DNA of 64,000 bases from Hysterangium stoloniferum (Eukaryota; Basidiomycota; Agaricomycetes; Hysterangiales; Hysterangiaceae). The notes below the pieces were generated by a model, which did no database searches, was not told where the DNA came from, and saw only the letters and a list, made by a program, of their open reading frames with translations. Shown in pieces: positions 11,720-23,400 of this stretch. The number at the start of each line of letters is the position of its first letter. The stretch's first letter is position 1. The DNA lies in the NCBI GenBank assembly GCA_015178975.1, contig WHVD01000161.1, forward strand, positions 62,001 through 126,000, written 5' to 3'. The position numbers were made by a program, and so were the translations under genes.

Positions 11720-12832
11720 TATGTCGATTCATCAGCCATTATTCATCACTACCCTGGAAGATTCAGACGCTGAAATTGCCATACTTGAAAAAATGACAGA
11801 GGATGGAGGAGATGAAGCAACGACAAGAGGAGGAGGAAAAGACGTTGATGCAGGAGTTGAAAGAGGCTGAAGAGGTGGAAAAACAGGAATTGGCATGGGT
11901 GGAGGGGGAAAAAAAGGTGTGGATACAGAAAATGGCGGAAATTCAGAGGCAGAAGGAAGAGGCAGAAAAAGAACAGCGGGAGTCTGAAGTGGCAGAAAAG
12001 AGGAAGGAGATAAGGGAGGGAAAGGTAATGTAGAACCATAAGTTTCTGTATTTTCATTCGATAACCATTGATACAGCGAAAAGCCGTGGAGGTAGAGGGA
12101 GAAGCTGGGCCTTTGAGTCCAAAAGTAAGTGACATCTGTAAAAGACGACCAGAAGTTGGTTAACTTTTGAAACAGAAACAAAAGGTCAAAGCTCCAGAAT
12201 GGATGGAAATTGTCCATGACAATCTGTGCTACCGCTGTGATATTTGGAAGATGACGTGCTGGAAACAGAAGGTAAAATGGGGTGGAACTTGCTATCCCTG
12301 CACAGTTCTCAAACTTCCATGCACTCTTGCCATGAAAAGGGCTTCAAAAGGTGAGAAGGCTCAGAAAACTGACAATGTGGAAAATTTGGGAACAGCCAAA
12401 GTTGCGGAAACTAGAGTGCCAGATACAGATAGTACTGGCATTGAGCTCCTTAAAGACACTGTCGACGCATTGGTTTTTATCAGGACGGGGCTTATGAAAA
12501 TGCGGGATGCACTGGAGCACCATAATGATATCCAGGAGAAAGGTTTCCATTCGTTGACCTGGAACTTCCAGAGACAAAATGAATTCTTGGAGAAGGTAAT
12601 GGTTAGCATTGGGGTCATTGCAGTTTCCGAAAGATTTTCTGATAAGGTAAAGGAACAGCCAAATGATCCATTGGCGGATTGTGTCGAAAAAAGGTGGGAG
12701 TCAGGAAATGGGCTGGAACTATCAGAAAGTGAGGATGAAGAGGTGCAGGATATGGTGGAAAGTGGGGAGGTTGCAGATGAGATGGGAGTCAGGATGGGAA
12801 GTGGTTTTGGGGTGTTGGAAACTTTAAAATAA
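11720..12832 (+). CDS. Gypsy-carried antisense protein: coiled coil plus Cys cluster
   Basis: Runs opposite to gag-pol near the element's 3' end. From ATG 11803 the exons are 11803-12024, 12077-12124 and 12176-12832, with GT-AG introns and matching phase, giving about 308 residues. Exon 1 is a Glu/Lys/Gln-rich coiled coil (EEMKQRQEEEEK). Exon 3 opens with a cysteine cluster, CYRCDIWKMTCWKQ then GGTCYPCTVLKLPC, resembling paired CxxC knots in agaricomycete proteins of this architecture, and ends in an acidic tail. An earlier ATG at 11720 reads MSIHQPLFITTLEDSDAEIA but is one base out of frame with 11803, so the N terminus is uncertain. Unlike gag-pol it has no internal stop. Function unknown; DNA or RNA binding is a guess from the Cys cluster. 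Confidence 0.6.
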
Positions 12833-12944
12833 TGCCAATAATATTTTTTTGACTTGCAAAACCTAAAAATGAGTGTGATAACGGGAGTGTCAGAAGTGTC
12901 GGGACTGAACAGAAGAAAACAGAAAAAGAGTTAGAGTGAAGATA

Positions 12945-15585
12945 AAGGTCCAGGTTTACTCGGATAAGCTGTATGGAAGTCGGTAACAATTTCCATAGCG
13001 TGTCCAAGTTCTGTAGCCAATATCCATGAAGTTACTTCATCGGTACCCTTCATAACCTGCCCATTTGACTAGATAGAGCAATTTACAAGTATGTCAGCGA
13101 TTGTCAATTTTTGAATCCAGGATCTCTGAAACTTCAAATTCAGGTTCTGCCGTCAATGATGACCGGAGGGGGCAGAGGTTGAATATGTTCCAGGATATTG
13201 TTAGGAACACAAGGTTCTGACATGGAAATGTGGAAAATGGGATGGACTGCTCACATACTATTGGGAAGTCGGAGAGTCCATGAAAGTGAACTGGCTTGTG
13301 CTATAATTTCAAAGGGGCCTAAGAATTTCTCAGCAAGTTTTTTAGAAGGTCGGGTAGTACAGAAGAATTGAGCTTTTACAAAAACCTGATCACCAATTTT
13401 AAAATTAGGAGGTGGGATCCTGTTTTTGTCTGCAGAACGTTGGTAATATTCCAGGGCAGAGGAAATAGCTTTCCAAAGTTCTTGATGTAACTCGTCGAGA
13501 TTGGTGATAAATTCTTGAGCACAGATAGAAGCCAAATCTCATTTGGAATGTACTGTGAGATTCTGATTATAGCCATTATTGGCAAAAAAGGGAGAGATGC
13601 CGGTAGTTGTGTTCAGAGAGTTATTGTAGGCGAATTCCACGATCGGAAGAAGGGATTTCCAGTTGTCCTGTTGGTAGTTACAATAGATGTGGAGATATTG
13701 TTCCAATGTCTGATTAACACATTCCATTTGTCCGTCACCTTCCAGATGATATCCCGAGGTGAAGTGTAATTTCATGTTGAGGGCTTTCCCAAGGGCTGAA
13801 AGAAATGCGAAACGAACTTGGAGCCTCGATCAGAAGTTACATGAGATGGAACACCATGTTTGGAAAATACGTGAATAATGAAAAGTTCCACTAACTGTAA
13901 GGACATGATTGTATCATGAGTGGGTATGAAAATGCCTTGTTTCGAGAATCAATCTACAACAACCAGAATGGATGTAAAGCCTTTGGAAGTCGGGAGTTGT
14001 TCGATAAAATCCATGGAAATTGAGTTCCAGGGTTTTTCCAGTATCAGAAGTTGCTTGAGAAGGCCATATGGCTTATGTCACTGGGTTTTAGAGTGTAAGC
14101 AGGTGGTACATGACTCACAGAACTGAGTTACGAAATCTCGGAGGTTGGGCTAAGTATATTCTCTACAGATTAGACCAAGAGTATTGTTAATGCCGTAATG
14201 TCCAGAGATTGGATGGTTGTGTTTGTACTGTAATACATGGAGTCGGAGATTGTTGGAATCTGGAACATAGATACGTCCATCGAGACGGATAAAACCTTGA
14301 GAGTCTTGTGACCATCGGGGTTGGTCCAGATTATCGGGAACTTCTAGGTGTGGCTTGAGAGCTGGGTCGGAAGTGAGTGTGGAAAGGATATCTTGATGTA
14401 ATTGCTCAATGTCCATAATCATGACACTTTGCATAATTGGATAGTAGAGGGAAGTTGCTCGAATAGATGTGGAAAGTTGTTGTGTTGTAAAAACCGGTTT
14501 TAAGTTATGTGGATTAACGACGGCATAGTTACTTTCCCCCTCTTTAGGATAGATGTCCCATCGTCTAGTCATGGCATCTGGTTTTCCACCAGGATGTCCG
14601 GGTTGAAAACAGATAATCATGTTGAAAGTGGAAAGGAATTCGGACCAGTGGGCTTGCTGGTGGGTGAAATGTTTCGTGGTAGAAAAATATTCAAGATTTT
14701 TGTGATCTGTAATGATGTCAATGGAAGTCATGGAACCTTCAAGATAATGACACCAATGTTTGAAAGCTTCAAAAATTGCCAAAAGTTCCTTGTCATGAAC
14801 GTCGTAGTTGAGTTCAGACACTTTCAGTGTCCGAGAAAGGAATGCAACTGGATGAATTTCACCGTCGGAATCTTGAATGGAAAGAATTGCGGCAATTGCA
14901 TAATCGGAAGCATCGGTTTCCACAATAATCAGAACATCAGGTTTCCAATGAGAAAGAATCAGGGCGGAAGTGAAAGCATTTTTTAAAGTCTGGAAAGCAG
15001 AGCAGCATTTGTCGTCAAAGACCCATGGTTGAGATTTATGGGTAAGACGAGTGAGCGGTATTGTAATATCTGAGTAATTCCAAATGAAATGACAGTAAAA
15101 GTTTGCAAAACCTAAGAATGACTGAATGTCCTTGACTTTTCATGGTTCGGGCCAATCACAGACAACTTGGACCTTGGTTTCATCCATACGGAGACCCTCG
15201 GGTCCGATAATGAAACCTAAGTATTCAATAGAATCCATGTCAAAGTAGCATTTTTTACCGTTGGCGAAAAGGCCATGTTTACGGAGTCTTCGGAAGACTT
15301 CACGGACTTGTTTGTCGTGAAGAGTGGGATCCTCGGAAAATACCAAAATGTTGTCCAAATAGACTATAACACATACGTCAAGCATGTCAGAAAATATATC
15401 ATTAACAAAACATTGAAAGGTGGAAGGGGCATTGGTAAGACTGAATGGCATAACCAACCTTTCAAAGGATCCATAACAGGTTTGAAAAGCAGTTTTCCAT
15501 TTGTCACCCTTGGCAATTCGGACCAAATGATAGGTGTGTTTGAGGTCTATTTTGGTGTAGATAATCATATAGTTACAAGTGCCTT

Positions 15586-15616
<31 letters not shown>

Positions 15617-17904
15617 ATCTTTTCTAATTGGGAAATCTCTCTGTGCTTTCTGGTGAGCATTGAGTAAGTCAGTAATGAGTGGCTTATCTTTCCATGTGAT
15701 GGAATTTAATCCTCTGAAATCGACACAGAGTCAAAGGGAACCATCCTTCTTGACGAAAAGGACGGGCACTCCATACAGAGACTTTGAGGGACGAATAAAA
15801 CCTATTGACAGATGTTCATCCAAGAACTCCTGAATAGATGAAAGTTCCGATTGGGATGATGGGTAAATAGGTCCTAATGGAGGGTTTGAACTGGGCTCAA
15901 TATCGATTTTTAAGTCATATGGCCTATGTGGTGCAAGCCGGTCAGCTTTTTGCCTACTGAAAATATCTGCGATATCATGGTATTTCTTGGGGGCTCCTTC
16001 CAGGTCAGCTTTTAGCTCAGATAATCCTGGAGTTGCAAAACATCCAGATGCTTCATCAACTTTTAAGCTGATCGAAAACCACTGTGATCCATCCAGTTTA
16101 CTCACCCTAACAAATGCCGAAGTATTGATGAGAGAGATTTTTGGAGGCTCAGAGGTCTCAGTAGAAGCTGGAGGTGCCGTTGAGGCCGAAGAGGCTCTGG
16201 CCGGAATAGACACTGCAGGAGGAATGGAAGTGTGGGGAATTCGGAAATTAATACTGCCCAGTACCCAGTCAATCAATGGATTGTATCGGGTGAGCCAGTT
16301 GTATCCAAGAACTATCGAACAGCTAGAGTCCAACTGTGTTACAAAAAAAGTAACCATCTGGGATGTTCCACACAGGAACTGGATAGACATGTCACAGGCT
16401 TGGGTAATTGCCATATTGCTAGTGCCGTCAAACAGATACAAAGAAATTGTGGGAACAGAATGGAGTTTCAGATTATGTTTCGTGGCAAAGGTGGTATCTA
16501 CAAAACAGTGCGTGGAGCTGGAATCTATCAGAGCTCAGAACACTAAATTTCCAACAAAGTCAGATACAAGTTTTACAAATAATGAGTCGGGATTAGAGAG
16601 AGCGGACGCATTGAGATGGATAATCTCGGAAACACGGAGAGAGTGAATGCAACCCTCTGTCCATGCAGATTCCAGAGGGTTGCTTACTCTTTTTTTGACT
16701 CCATGGCTGGTTTTTCCTTGGATGTGGTAGTCGTAGTGGAAGTTGCTGCGCAGGCCTTGGAAGAGTTAGACTTATCGGTACAGTCGGAAACCTTGTGTCT
16801 GCCTTTCCCACAGAAAAGGCAGAGGTCGTTGTCCATCTGTCATTGTTTCTCCTTCAGGGTGAGTTTACCGTCAGTGCCCAACAAATGGGAGATGTTGGGC
16901 TTGTCGGAAGTTGACTGTTTTTCCTTGTTGGATTTCTTGTTTTTTTTTCAATCTGAGTTTGATTTGCCAGTATTAGTGCCAGAGTTGCCAGTGGAATTGC
17001 CTGAATTGTTGCCAGAAGACTTGCTAGTCGACGCCTTGTTGTTCTGAGAACATTCCATTGGATTCTCTCGAGAGACCTCAGCTTTTCATTCCCAATAATG
17101 GGCATTGGATGTCTGAGCTTTAATCTGCATGAGTTGGAGAGTTTCTGGCTTTCCATCTTTGCAGATTTCGTCTTTAAGGCGTGACAGAAGTCCCATATAG
17201 AAATGGTGCCTGAGGGCGGAATCATCCCATCCACATCTTGCGGCGAGGGTATTGAACTTGACAAGATAATCGGAAACTCATTGGTTGTCCTTCATCTTCA
17301 GCATCATTAATTCATTTTCCACTTTGCCAGATTGATTGTAAGGTCCAAAATTAGTTTCCAGTTCTTCCACAAATGTGTCCCAGTCATCAAGCCATACAGG
17401 TGTCTCATCGGATATTCCAGATAGTCCGGGTTCGAACAAATCCTGAGCGGTATCCTTGAGATAAGAGAGTGCAAAATTGACTTTTCAACTGTCAGTTTTA
17501 AAAGCAGTGGGTCGATCACAGAAACTGAAATGGCATTGGAGAAGGAAATTCTTCAATTTTTTCGGATCCTTTCCAGTAAATGGTTTGGATTCTTTGACTC
17601 CAGTGTGGGATGATGATTCTTTGCTTTCCTCAGCAGATTTCAAATAGTCAGCGAATTTCACAATGGAGTTGATAAACAACATTTTGGTCGGCTCATTGGA
17701 AGATTTCTTTTTCAATGACAATGGTTGTTCTTCTGCTTCGTTGTTGGAAGTATTGGGAGCATTGGGATCCTTCATTACCTTGGTAATTTCTTCGATGGAA
17801 GCTGATGTTGTCAGCTGAATTGGGGTTTCAGGTTGGGTGGTATAAAGTTGCAATGGGGATTGAAGTTGAAATGGTCCTTTGGCAGCTTTGCATTTGGGAC
17901 CCAT
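12945..17904 (-). pseudogene. Gypsy gag-pol polyprotein with chromodomain, many stops
   Basis: Read from ATG at 17904 downward. Gag runs to about 16800 and ends with a CCHC-like knuckle, CLFCGKGRHKVSDC. Protease is near 16500 (ALIDSSSTHCFV, a DSG-type site). RT lies at about 15900-15140 with VIVYLDNILVFSEDP, so the second catalytic Asp of YxDD reads Asn. RNase H begins METDASDYAIAAIL at 14923. Integrase spans about 14230-13350, with HxxxH/CxxC (HNHPISGHYG, CESCTTC) and the D, D, E positions in SMDFIEQLP, VTSDRGSKF and GQMECVNQTL. The chromodomain near 13130-12950 reads LLYLVKWAGYEG. In-frame stops lie near 17486, 17279, 17087, 16949, 16841, 15732, 15141, 14079, 13950, 13540, 13252 and 13095 (all TGA), one TAG near 14151 and one TAA near 16675. 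There is also a one-base shift before the chromodomain. Confidence 0.9.
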
Positions 17905-17938
17905 GATGAGTGAGTCACAGAGTTGAGATCTGATATAC

Positions 17939-18486
17939 TGTTAAGGACTGTGTCAGAAACTTATTCTGGAACTATCAGGAAGTCACTGGAAGTCGGGAAC
18001 TAACAGATAGGGTCAGGATGTTGGCTTCAGCTTATATGCTGCGCCTCTACGCAAATGCTCAAAGTCCTTAATTTCAAAGGTGAGGCTTATGATGGAAGAT
18101 ACAGATATTCAGAGTTCCAAAGAGTTCCAAATATCGAGCATACAGAAAGATGGAAGAAGGAATAAGAACTAAGTCGATATCAGATCTCAAGTAAAGTACA
18201 AATTTGCAGAAACTAATATAAGTCTTCTTGTTATTGTACTACAAACTAAGACCACAATAAGATGGAAATGGAAGTATTCTGAAATGGGAATACAATAAGA
18301 TGAATTAGGGAAACAATATTCCGAGACGGGAATATAATAAACAAACAAGTGAATACTTGTCAACAGACAAATTACCAAATGTGGAACAAGGGAAGAATGC
18401 GGAAGATATGGTAACTATGATGTTCCGTAGTCAGAGGTCGGGAGACGGAAGTCGGATATTGAAACATCCAGGAACAGGTCGTAACA
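17939..18486 (-). repeat. Gypsy 5' LTR
   Basis: 548 bp, TGTTAAGGACTGTG ... GGTCGTAACA. Most differences from the 3' LTR are transitions, many of them CA/TG pairs. Confidence 0.92.
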
Positions 18487-18491
18487 AGATA

Positions 18492-20490
18492 GCTGAATCT
18501 GTTATTCCTCCCATTGCTAGTAGAATTCGGAAGGTCTCCCATTTCATGACTGGTGCATAGGTCTTGTTGAAGTGTAGACTGGGAATCTGACTGAACCCTT
18601 TGACAACAATCTGGACTTTTCATTTCACCAATTCACCATTCTTGTACGTTTGATGACATACGGTTCCCGTCTTCACAATTCACATTCCCGGTGGCGGTTC
18701 TTCAGGTGTCCAAACACTTCATGGTCCTGCATATTTTGCCATTCCACCTGTCATGCCTTTTCCCAGGTGGCTCCTTCTCCTGGCATATTGAGTGCCTCTT
18801 AGATCGTCAGATTACTTCCTATGGCGGAATACATGATGAGTCCATCACATCCAGATTCATCCTCATCTGCTAATATTGTACTTCCAGCTATTTCTCTTAT
18901 ATGTCTGGATCGTGACATTCCATGCGGGATATCAGGTACATTTGAAACTAGCTGAGAGTGATCTGAAGATCTGCTAATTTCTTTTCCTTTGTCATCGGCA
19001 GGTCTTGGGCATGGAGGGATTCGCATCATGAGCCTAGGCTGTGGCTCGTTTGGTGTTACCTCCAATTGTGGTTCATTATGTTCCTTTATATCGACAGTAC
19101 TCCTAAATTGTCCTTCATCTCCATACAGGACTGGTGTTGGCAACATCATTGCGTTTTTGTGAAATATTGCATCTCACACTTTTTTGATGCATCTAGACCC
19201 AGGGTACCATATCAAATAACCAGTGGAGTATGGTTCGTACCTGACCATATACCCCATTTTAGAACATGAGTCCCATTTCTGTCATTTCTGTCTGGGGATC
19301 ACAATGCTGACTGGGCTGCCAAAAATGCACAAGTGGGATAGATCTGGTTTTTCCCCAGTAGCACATTCAATGGGCATGGTTCCATCATTTGCTTGAGTTG
19401 GACTATGGTTTCTCAGGTATGTCATGGTCTTGATGGCTATTGACCAAAGAGATTTAGGCAATCTTGATGAAAACAATATTGATCAAGCCCCCTCAGTAAT
19501 GGTGCGTATCTCTCTTTCTGCAATCCCATTTTGCTGAGGCATATAAGGGACTGAGGTGAACAACAATATTCCTTTGGATAGTAAGTATGTCCTGAACTCC
19601 AAATTTATGAACTCGGTTCTGTTGTCAGCCATTACTCCTTGGACCTTCGCATCGAACTGTGTTTCGAGTTTCTGTATATATTCTCGTATCTTCTGGGTGG
19701 CCTCCGATTTACTTGCCAATGTGTCAGTCCATACAACATGTGAGTAATCATCAACAGTTATTATGAAATACCATTTCTTATTGAAGCTCAATGTCTCCAT
19801 CGGCCCAGCTAGATCCATGTGGATAAGTTCTCCAAGATGCTTCACTCGAGTTCGGCCAGTTTTGAATGGTGCTCAATGTTGCTTCCCTTCGATGCAAGCA
19901 ATGCAGTCGGCTTCATATTCATCGGGACAGTCAATCTCAATACTGGATGCAAAGTGCTGAGCCAGGTTCCAGATGGCAGCTGTGTGTAGGTGCCCCAACC
20001 GCCGATGCCATAGCATCAAATTAGATGGCAGTTTCATGGCATATGCTACAGGTATGTTTTCCAAATTTGCTTGCAATTTGCTGTCTGATAAATTTGTGTA
20101 TCTGCATATTGATGATGATGCAGGAATTGTCCTAAATTGGAATGGATACACATTCCCCCCTTCGATGGCTTCACCTATGGTTTGTCCTTTTGTGTCAACG
20201 ATCCTTGAACCGTTCTTATCCAGATTGACTAGGTATCCATCCTTGAACAGCTGTGTGGGATTCAGTAGTCACACCTTGGCTTCAGGTGTCCATTCGACAT
20301 TTGGAATTTCCCCTATGAATTCTGGTCCAAAATTCGACACATTGAGTTTCAATGTTCCAATACCCTTGGCATAAATGTAACTGCCATTCACTGTTTGGAT
20401 CTTTTTCGGCACATTGTATGCCGTGAAGCTGTGTAAGTCCTGTATATTCAGTACATAGTGCCCTGATGATGCAGAGTCCAGGTAATATTT
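18492..20490 (-). pseudogene. Copia protease, integrase and start of RT
   Basis: From the top, the protease block YYLDSASSGHYVLNIQDL has DSASS in place of the usual DSGAS-type site. The integrase zinc finger follows (LMLWHRRLGHLHTA, then CIACIEGKQH), then the core with HMDLAGPMETL, GVMADNRTEFIN and PQQNGIAEREIRTI, giving D, D, E. Next comes LPKSLWSIAIKTMTYLRNHS. The last piece, MKWETFRILLAMGGITD, is the RT start and meets the gypsy element at TSD AGATA. Frame changes and a stop in the protease-integrase linker mark it as dead. It begins abruptly at the R junction. Confidence 0.9.
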
Positions 20491-20496
20491 CTGTTA

Positions 20497-20800
20497 ATGA
20501 GCCCCCTGTAGGCATAAGTCATGGCCTGGTTCGTCACAACCCCATTGCTCATGGAGCATTTTGTAAGCATTCACGACTCTCATGATATTTTGATCGCCCA
20601 GCTGAGAGTCGGTAATTGTTACTGCTGCTGAAGGAGAAACCGTAGGGGGTAACTCTGCAACGTCGGCCATACGAGTTATCCTATCCGCCTCGTAGGTATT
20701 TGGCAGGGATTCGGTAGTGATGGGCATCAGTGCTTGGTGTTCAATAAACGAAAAGTGATATCCCTCTGTTATAAGCAAAAGGGTCACATGTACATCGACA
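20497..20800 (-). pseudogene. M1 gene, copy B (N-terminal part only)
   Basis: Open N-terminal block with LLITEGYHFSFIEHQALMPI, then MLHEQWGCDEPGHDLCLQG. The remainder was lost at the junction with the copia element. Same unrecognised family as the other M1 copies. Confidence 0.6.
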
Positions 20801-20878
20801 TCGCATTGCGATGAAACTTATTCCGCTGTGTTGCTTGTGCTAGGCTTTTGGCCTATCGCAGAATACTTTCCCACTGAT

Positions 20879-21010
20879 CAGTAAAATGGTATTTGTTCCG
20901 GACGGCTCCCGGAGGAGATCTCCCCGTTCTAGGAAGCTCCTGGACGTTGTGGAGCGTGGAGCATCCCAGAATAGGGGTACCTCCTCCCGGCGTCTAATAC
21001 CATTTTACTG
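20879..21010. mobile_element. MITE-like element with 15-bp terminal inverted repeats
   Basis: 132 bp bounded by CAGTAAAATGGTATT and its inverse. Copies A, E and F lack it at the corresponding place (near ctaggcaagccaga). The interior is GC-rich, unlike the surroundings. No clear target duplication, so the class is unassigned. Confidence 0.7.
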
Positions 21011-23400
21011 TTAGGAAAGCCAGAAATAATCCGAAGCACTTCTCATCCACACATACTGTTTGACCCAGAAAAGTTCTGTCATGTTATATCTTATAACCAC
21101 CATGCCAACTCAAGATCCTCTTCTTCCCCGGTCAGAAGAACAAGCAAATTTCTGATAGTGAGACTGAGGATAAGCACTTCAAACAAAGAATGCCGCAAAC
21201 CATTGTGAAATGTGTACATACCCTAGCTAGCTAGTATAACAGACTAAGCCCAACCATGTACTGAGTTGTATTTATTTCACAACGAGTTGGTGTATACTAG
21301 CTATTTCAGGTGTCTACTAGCGAGCCAAACAACCTTGATCCAGGTAAGATTTGTTTTTAGTAGTTTATTTTTGATATTTACGAGCCATGTTGTAAGTAAA
21401 CAATAATATATAACTTAAATACCTAAATCAAAGTAACAAGCACACTATGATATTATAGATAACCTCACCTACATCCTGACAGTGCTACAGTGTCACTGAC
21501 AACACCACAGCTCTGAACTCATTGAAACAGAGTCCGGCATCTGGCCGACACTATCCACCATCCATTCCATGCCATCTATCCCCTGAGCTTTTGACCAGTA
21601 AGAATATAAACACATGTAATGACGTTCACACTATCAGCAACGAGACTACCAAGTATATTTGCCAATCCGGAATACTCAAAGTTCTCGCATTACCACATAT
21701 GCATATGTTCGGTGACAAAGGACACAGCAACAATGCTGGCTCTTTCATCATATATTAGGTTCGGCTGAAGATATAAAATAAATCAATGAGGAAATTATAA
21801 CTACCTTGATAGAGTGTGGAGCCGAAGGGGAGGCGGAGATAATATGAAGACGAGGGTCAGTCAAACGAAAAAGTGAAAGTAAAGGCGAAGGGCAGATGCA
21901 GAGACAGGGTAGTCGAAATATGAGGCGAGTCGAAAGCGGAGTTGAAGGTGAGGGCGTGAAGACAGGACAACTTATAAGCTTTATGTGACTGCAACGTTAC
22001 TATGGCCAATCGAGACAGCATATGACACGCTTCGTCCAGCTCAAAACTGTGGCACCGTGCCTCACGCTCATGGATGTGGTCCGTAAAGGCGTATGCGCGA
22101 ATGCCGCCCCAAACAATGCGGACGTAACTTTGGTAACGTCGTCGGGTGCCCACTCCGCTGTACCTTGCCACGCAGCATGCCATAGGCGGTGCAGCGGGTT
22201 CAAGCAGGAAGAGCAGGGATAGCAGGGCCGTGATCAAAAGCTGGGAAGAGGTGACGTAGCAGTGTGGGTTGGATATGGGTGTTGCAGCCATGACGCACGT
22301 TCGCCCATAGAGCTCTACATGTATGATATTCCAAGAACGAAAAAGATACGTTCAATTTGTGGTATAATGGTATATGGCTGGGCGAGACTCACCAGGAAGC
22401 CAATACATCCACCCAGCCTCTCTCTCGAACCTAAATCCGCACTCAAATCTAGTTCCACGCCTCTCTTATCCTTTCCGCCACGGTCAATCGCATCCACGAA
22501 GACTTGCAGACGCCGTTCGGAACCGCCATTGTCCAACATCGGCCTCCCCGTTCTTTTACCCCCAATGTTTCTACAAACTGAGAAAAATCCGCAAAAAGGC
22601 AGCTGGAACTGATGGCTGTGTAGTCGCAGAAGGCCCTACGGTGGCCGGCCGGGGAGCAGAATTTGACGCAGTAGCATTACGCCGAGGGTGGCAGGGTGGT
22701 GGAAGGCGGGACGAAAGGCTGTACAGATGTGTGGAAGACGCTGGTGGTAGTCTTGGCGCTGTCGTGCTTGAAAGAAAATCGGTGTAGTCTTTGATCACGA
22801 TTGCTAAAACAACAGCGCGGCTGGCTGAGATTCGGTTGTGTGGGAGCTATATGTTGCGTAAAAATGCCGTACGGACTGCGTGGGCTATGGATGATGTTTA
22901 AGTGTGATAGATAACTATCGATGTATCAAACACACCTAAAACTTCCAGCCATGCTTGTTGCAATGAGCAGTCTTACAACCGCAGAGAGAAAGCACTGAAG
23001 ACGAAGGCGTCATGAACGACGAGGTAATTATGCAAGATGTTTGGTCAGCCCACGGTGATCTCGGATTGCTTGCAGGTTGCGTCTGCTCTTAGGAGTACCT
23101 GCTGCAGGTGCAGACACTAGTGATGGTGGAAGGGAAATTCCTAGTAATATAATGCACAGTGTGAGAATGCATAAACGGAGAGACAACGACTAATGAAGCA
23201 ACGAGTGATGAATGTGAACTGCTCCTATTCGATAAGAGGGCTACCCCAGGGGGAAGAGCAGGCAGAGTGAGCACTGACCAGAATCGTTGAAATAACATAC
23301 CAGTACATGAGGACGTGATCCGTCACGTGATAGGATGCGACGTGGTCTGGGTCAAATGGATCAAGTAAAAACACTTACGAAGTATAAAGAAAATTTTAAC
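21011..23400 (+). repeat. M2 module, copy B
   Basis: Shares M2 landmarks with the other copies. On the minus strand at 22315-22539 a frame with VFVDAIDRGGKDKRGVELDL then RLGGCIGFL followed by a GTGAGT donor-like site is open; the same frame recurs in copies C and F. Confidence 0.55.

Larger units (their letters stand above)
10989..18486 (-). mobile_element. Full-length Ty3/gypsy chromovirus, TSD AGATA
   Basis: 7.5 kb element with two LTRs, gag-pol on the minus strand and a spliced open frame on the plus strand. Target duplication AGATA lies at 10984-10988 and 18487-18491. Domain order gag (CCHC), protease, RT, RNase H, integrase, chromodomain places it in the fungal chromoviruses (the Tf1/sushi/marY1-like group). 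Many stops make gag-pol dead. Confidence 0.95.
8316..20496 (-). mobile_element. Ty1/copia element, 5'-truncated, with two nested insertions
   Basis: Minus-strand copia in order protease, integrase, reverse transcriptase, RNase H, 3' LTR, read from 20490 down to 8316. It is split by a gypsy element (10989-18486) and a solo LTR (9197-10409). The gag and 5' LTR are absent: sequence changes abruptly to R at 20497. Stops and shifts make it inactive. Confidence 0.85.
20497..23400 (+). repeat. Composite repeat R, copy B
   Basis: Resumes R at the M1 5' part (gagccccctgtaggcataag, compare 60765 in copy F) and runs through M2 to about 23400. Carries a small inverted-repeat element at 20879-21010. Confidence 0.8.

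Noticed and set aside
11732-12217. 161-codon minus-strand Pro/Phe/Ser-rich frame
   Set aside because: Shadow of the antisense coiled-coil gene; it spans that gene's introns and has low-complexity composition.
14507-16646. Long plus-strand frames (159 and 219 codons) within gypsy pol
   Set aside because: The opposite strand carries clear RT, RNase H and protease motifs; the plus frames match nothing and are shadows.
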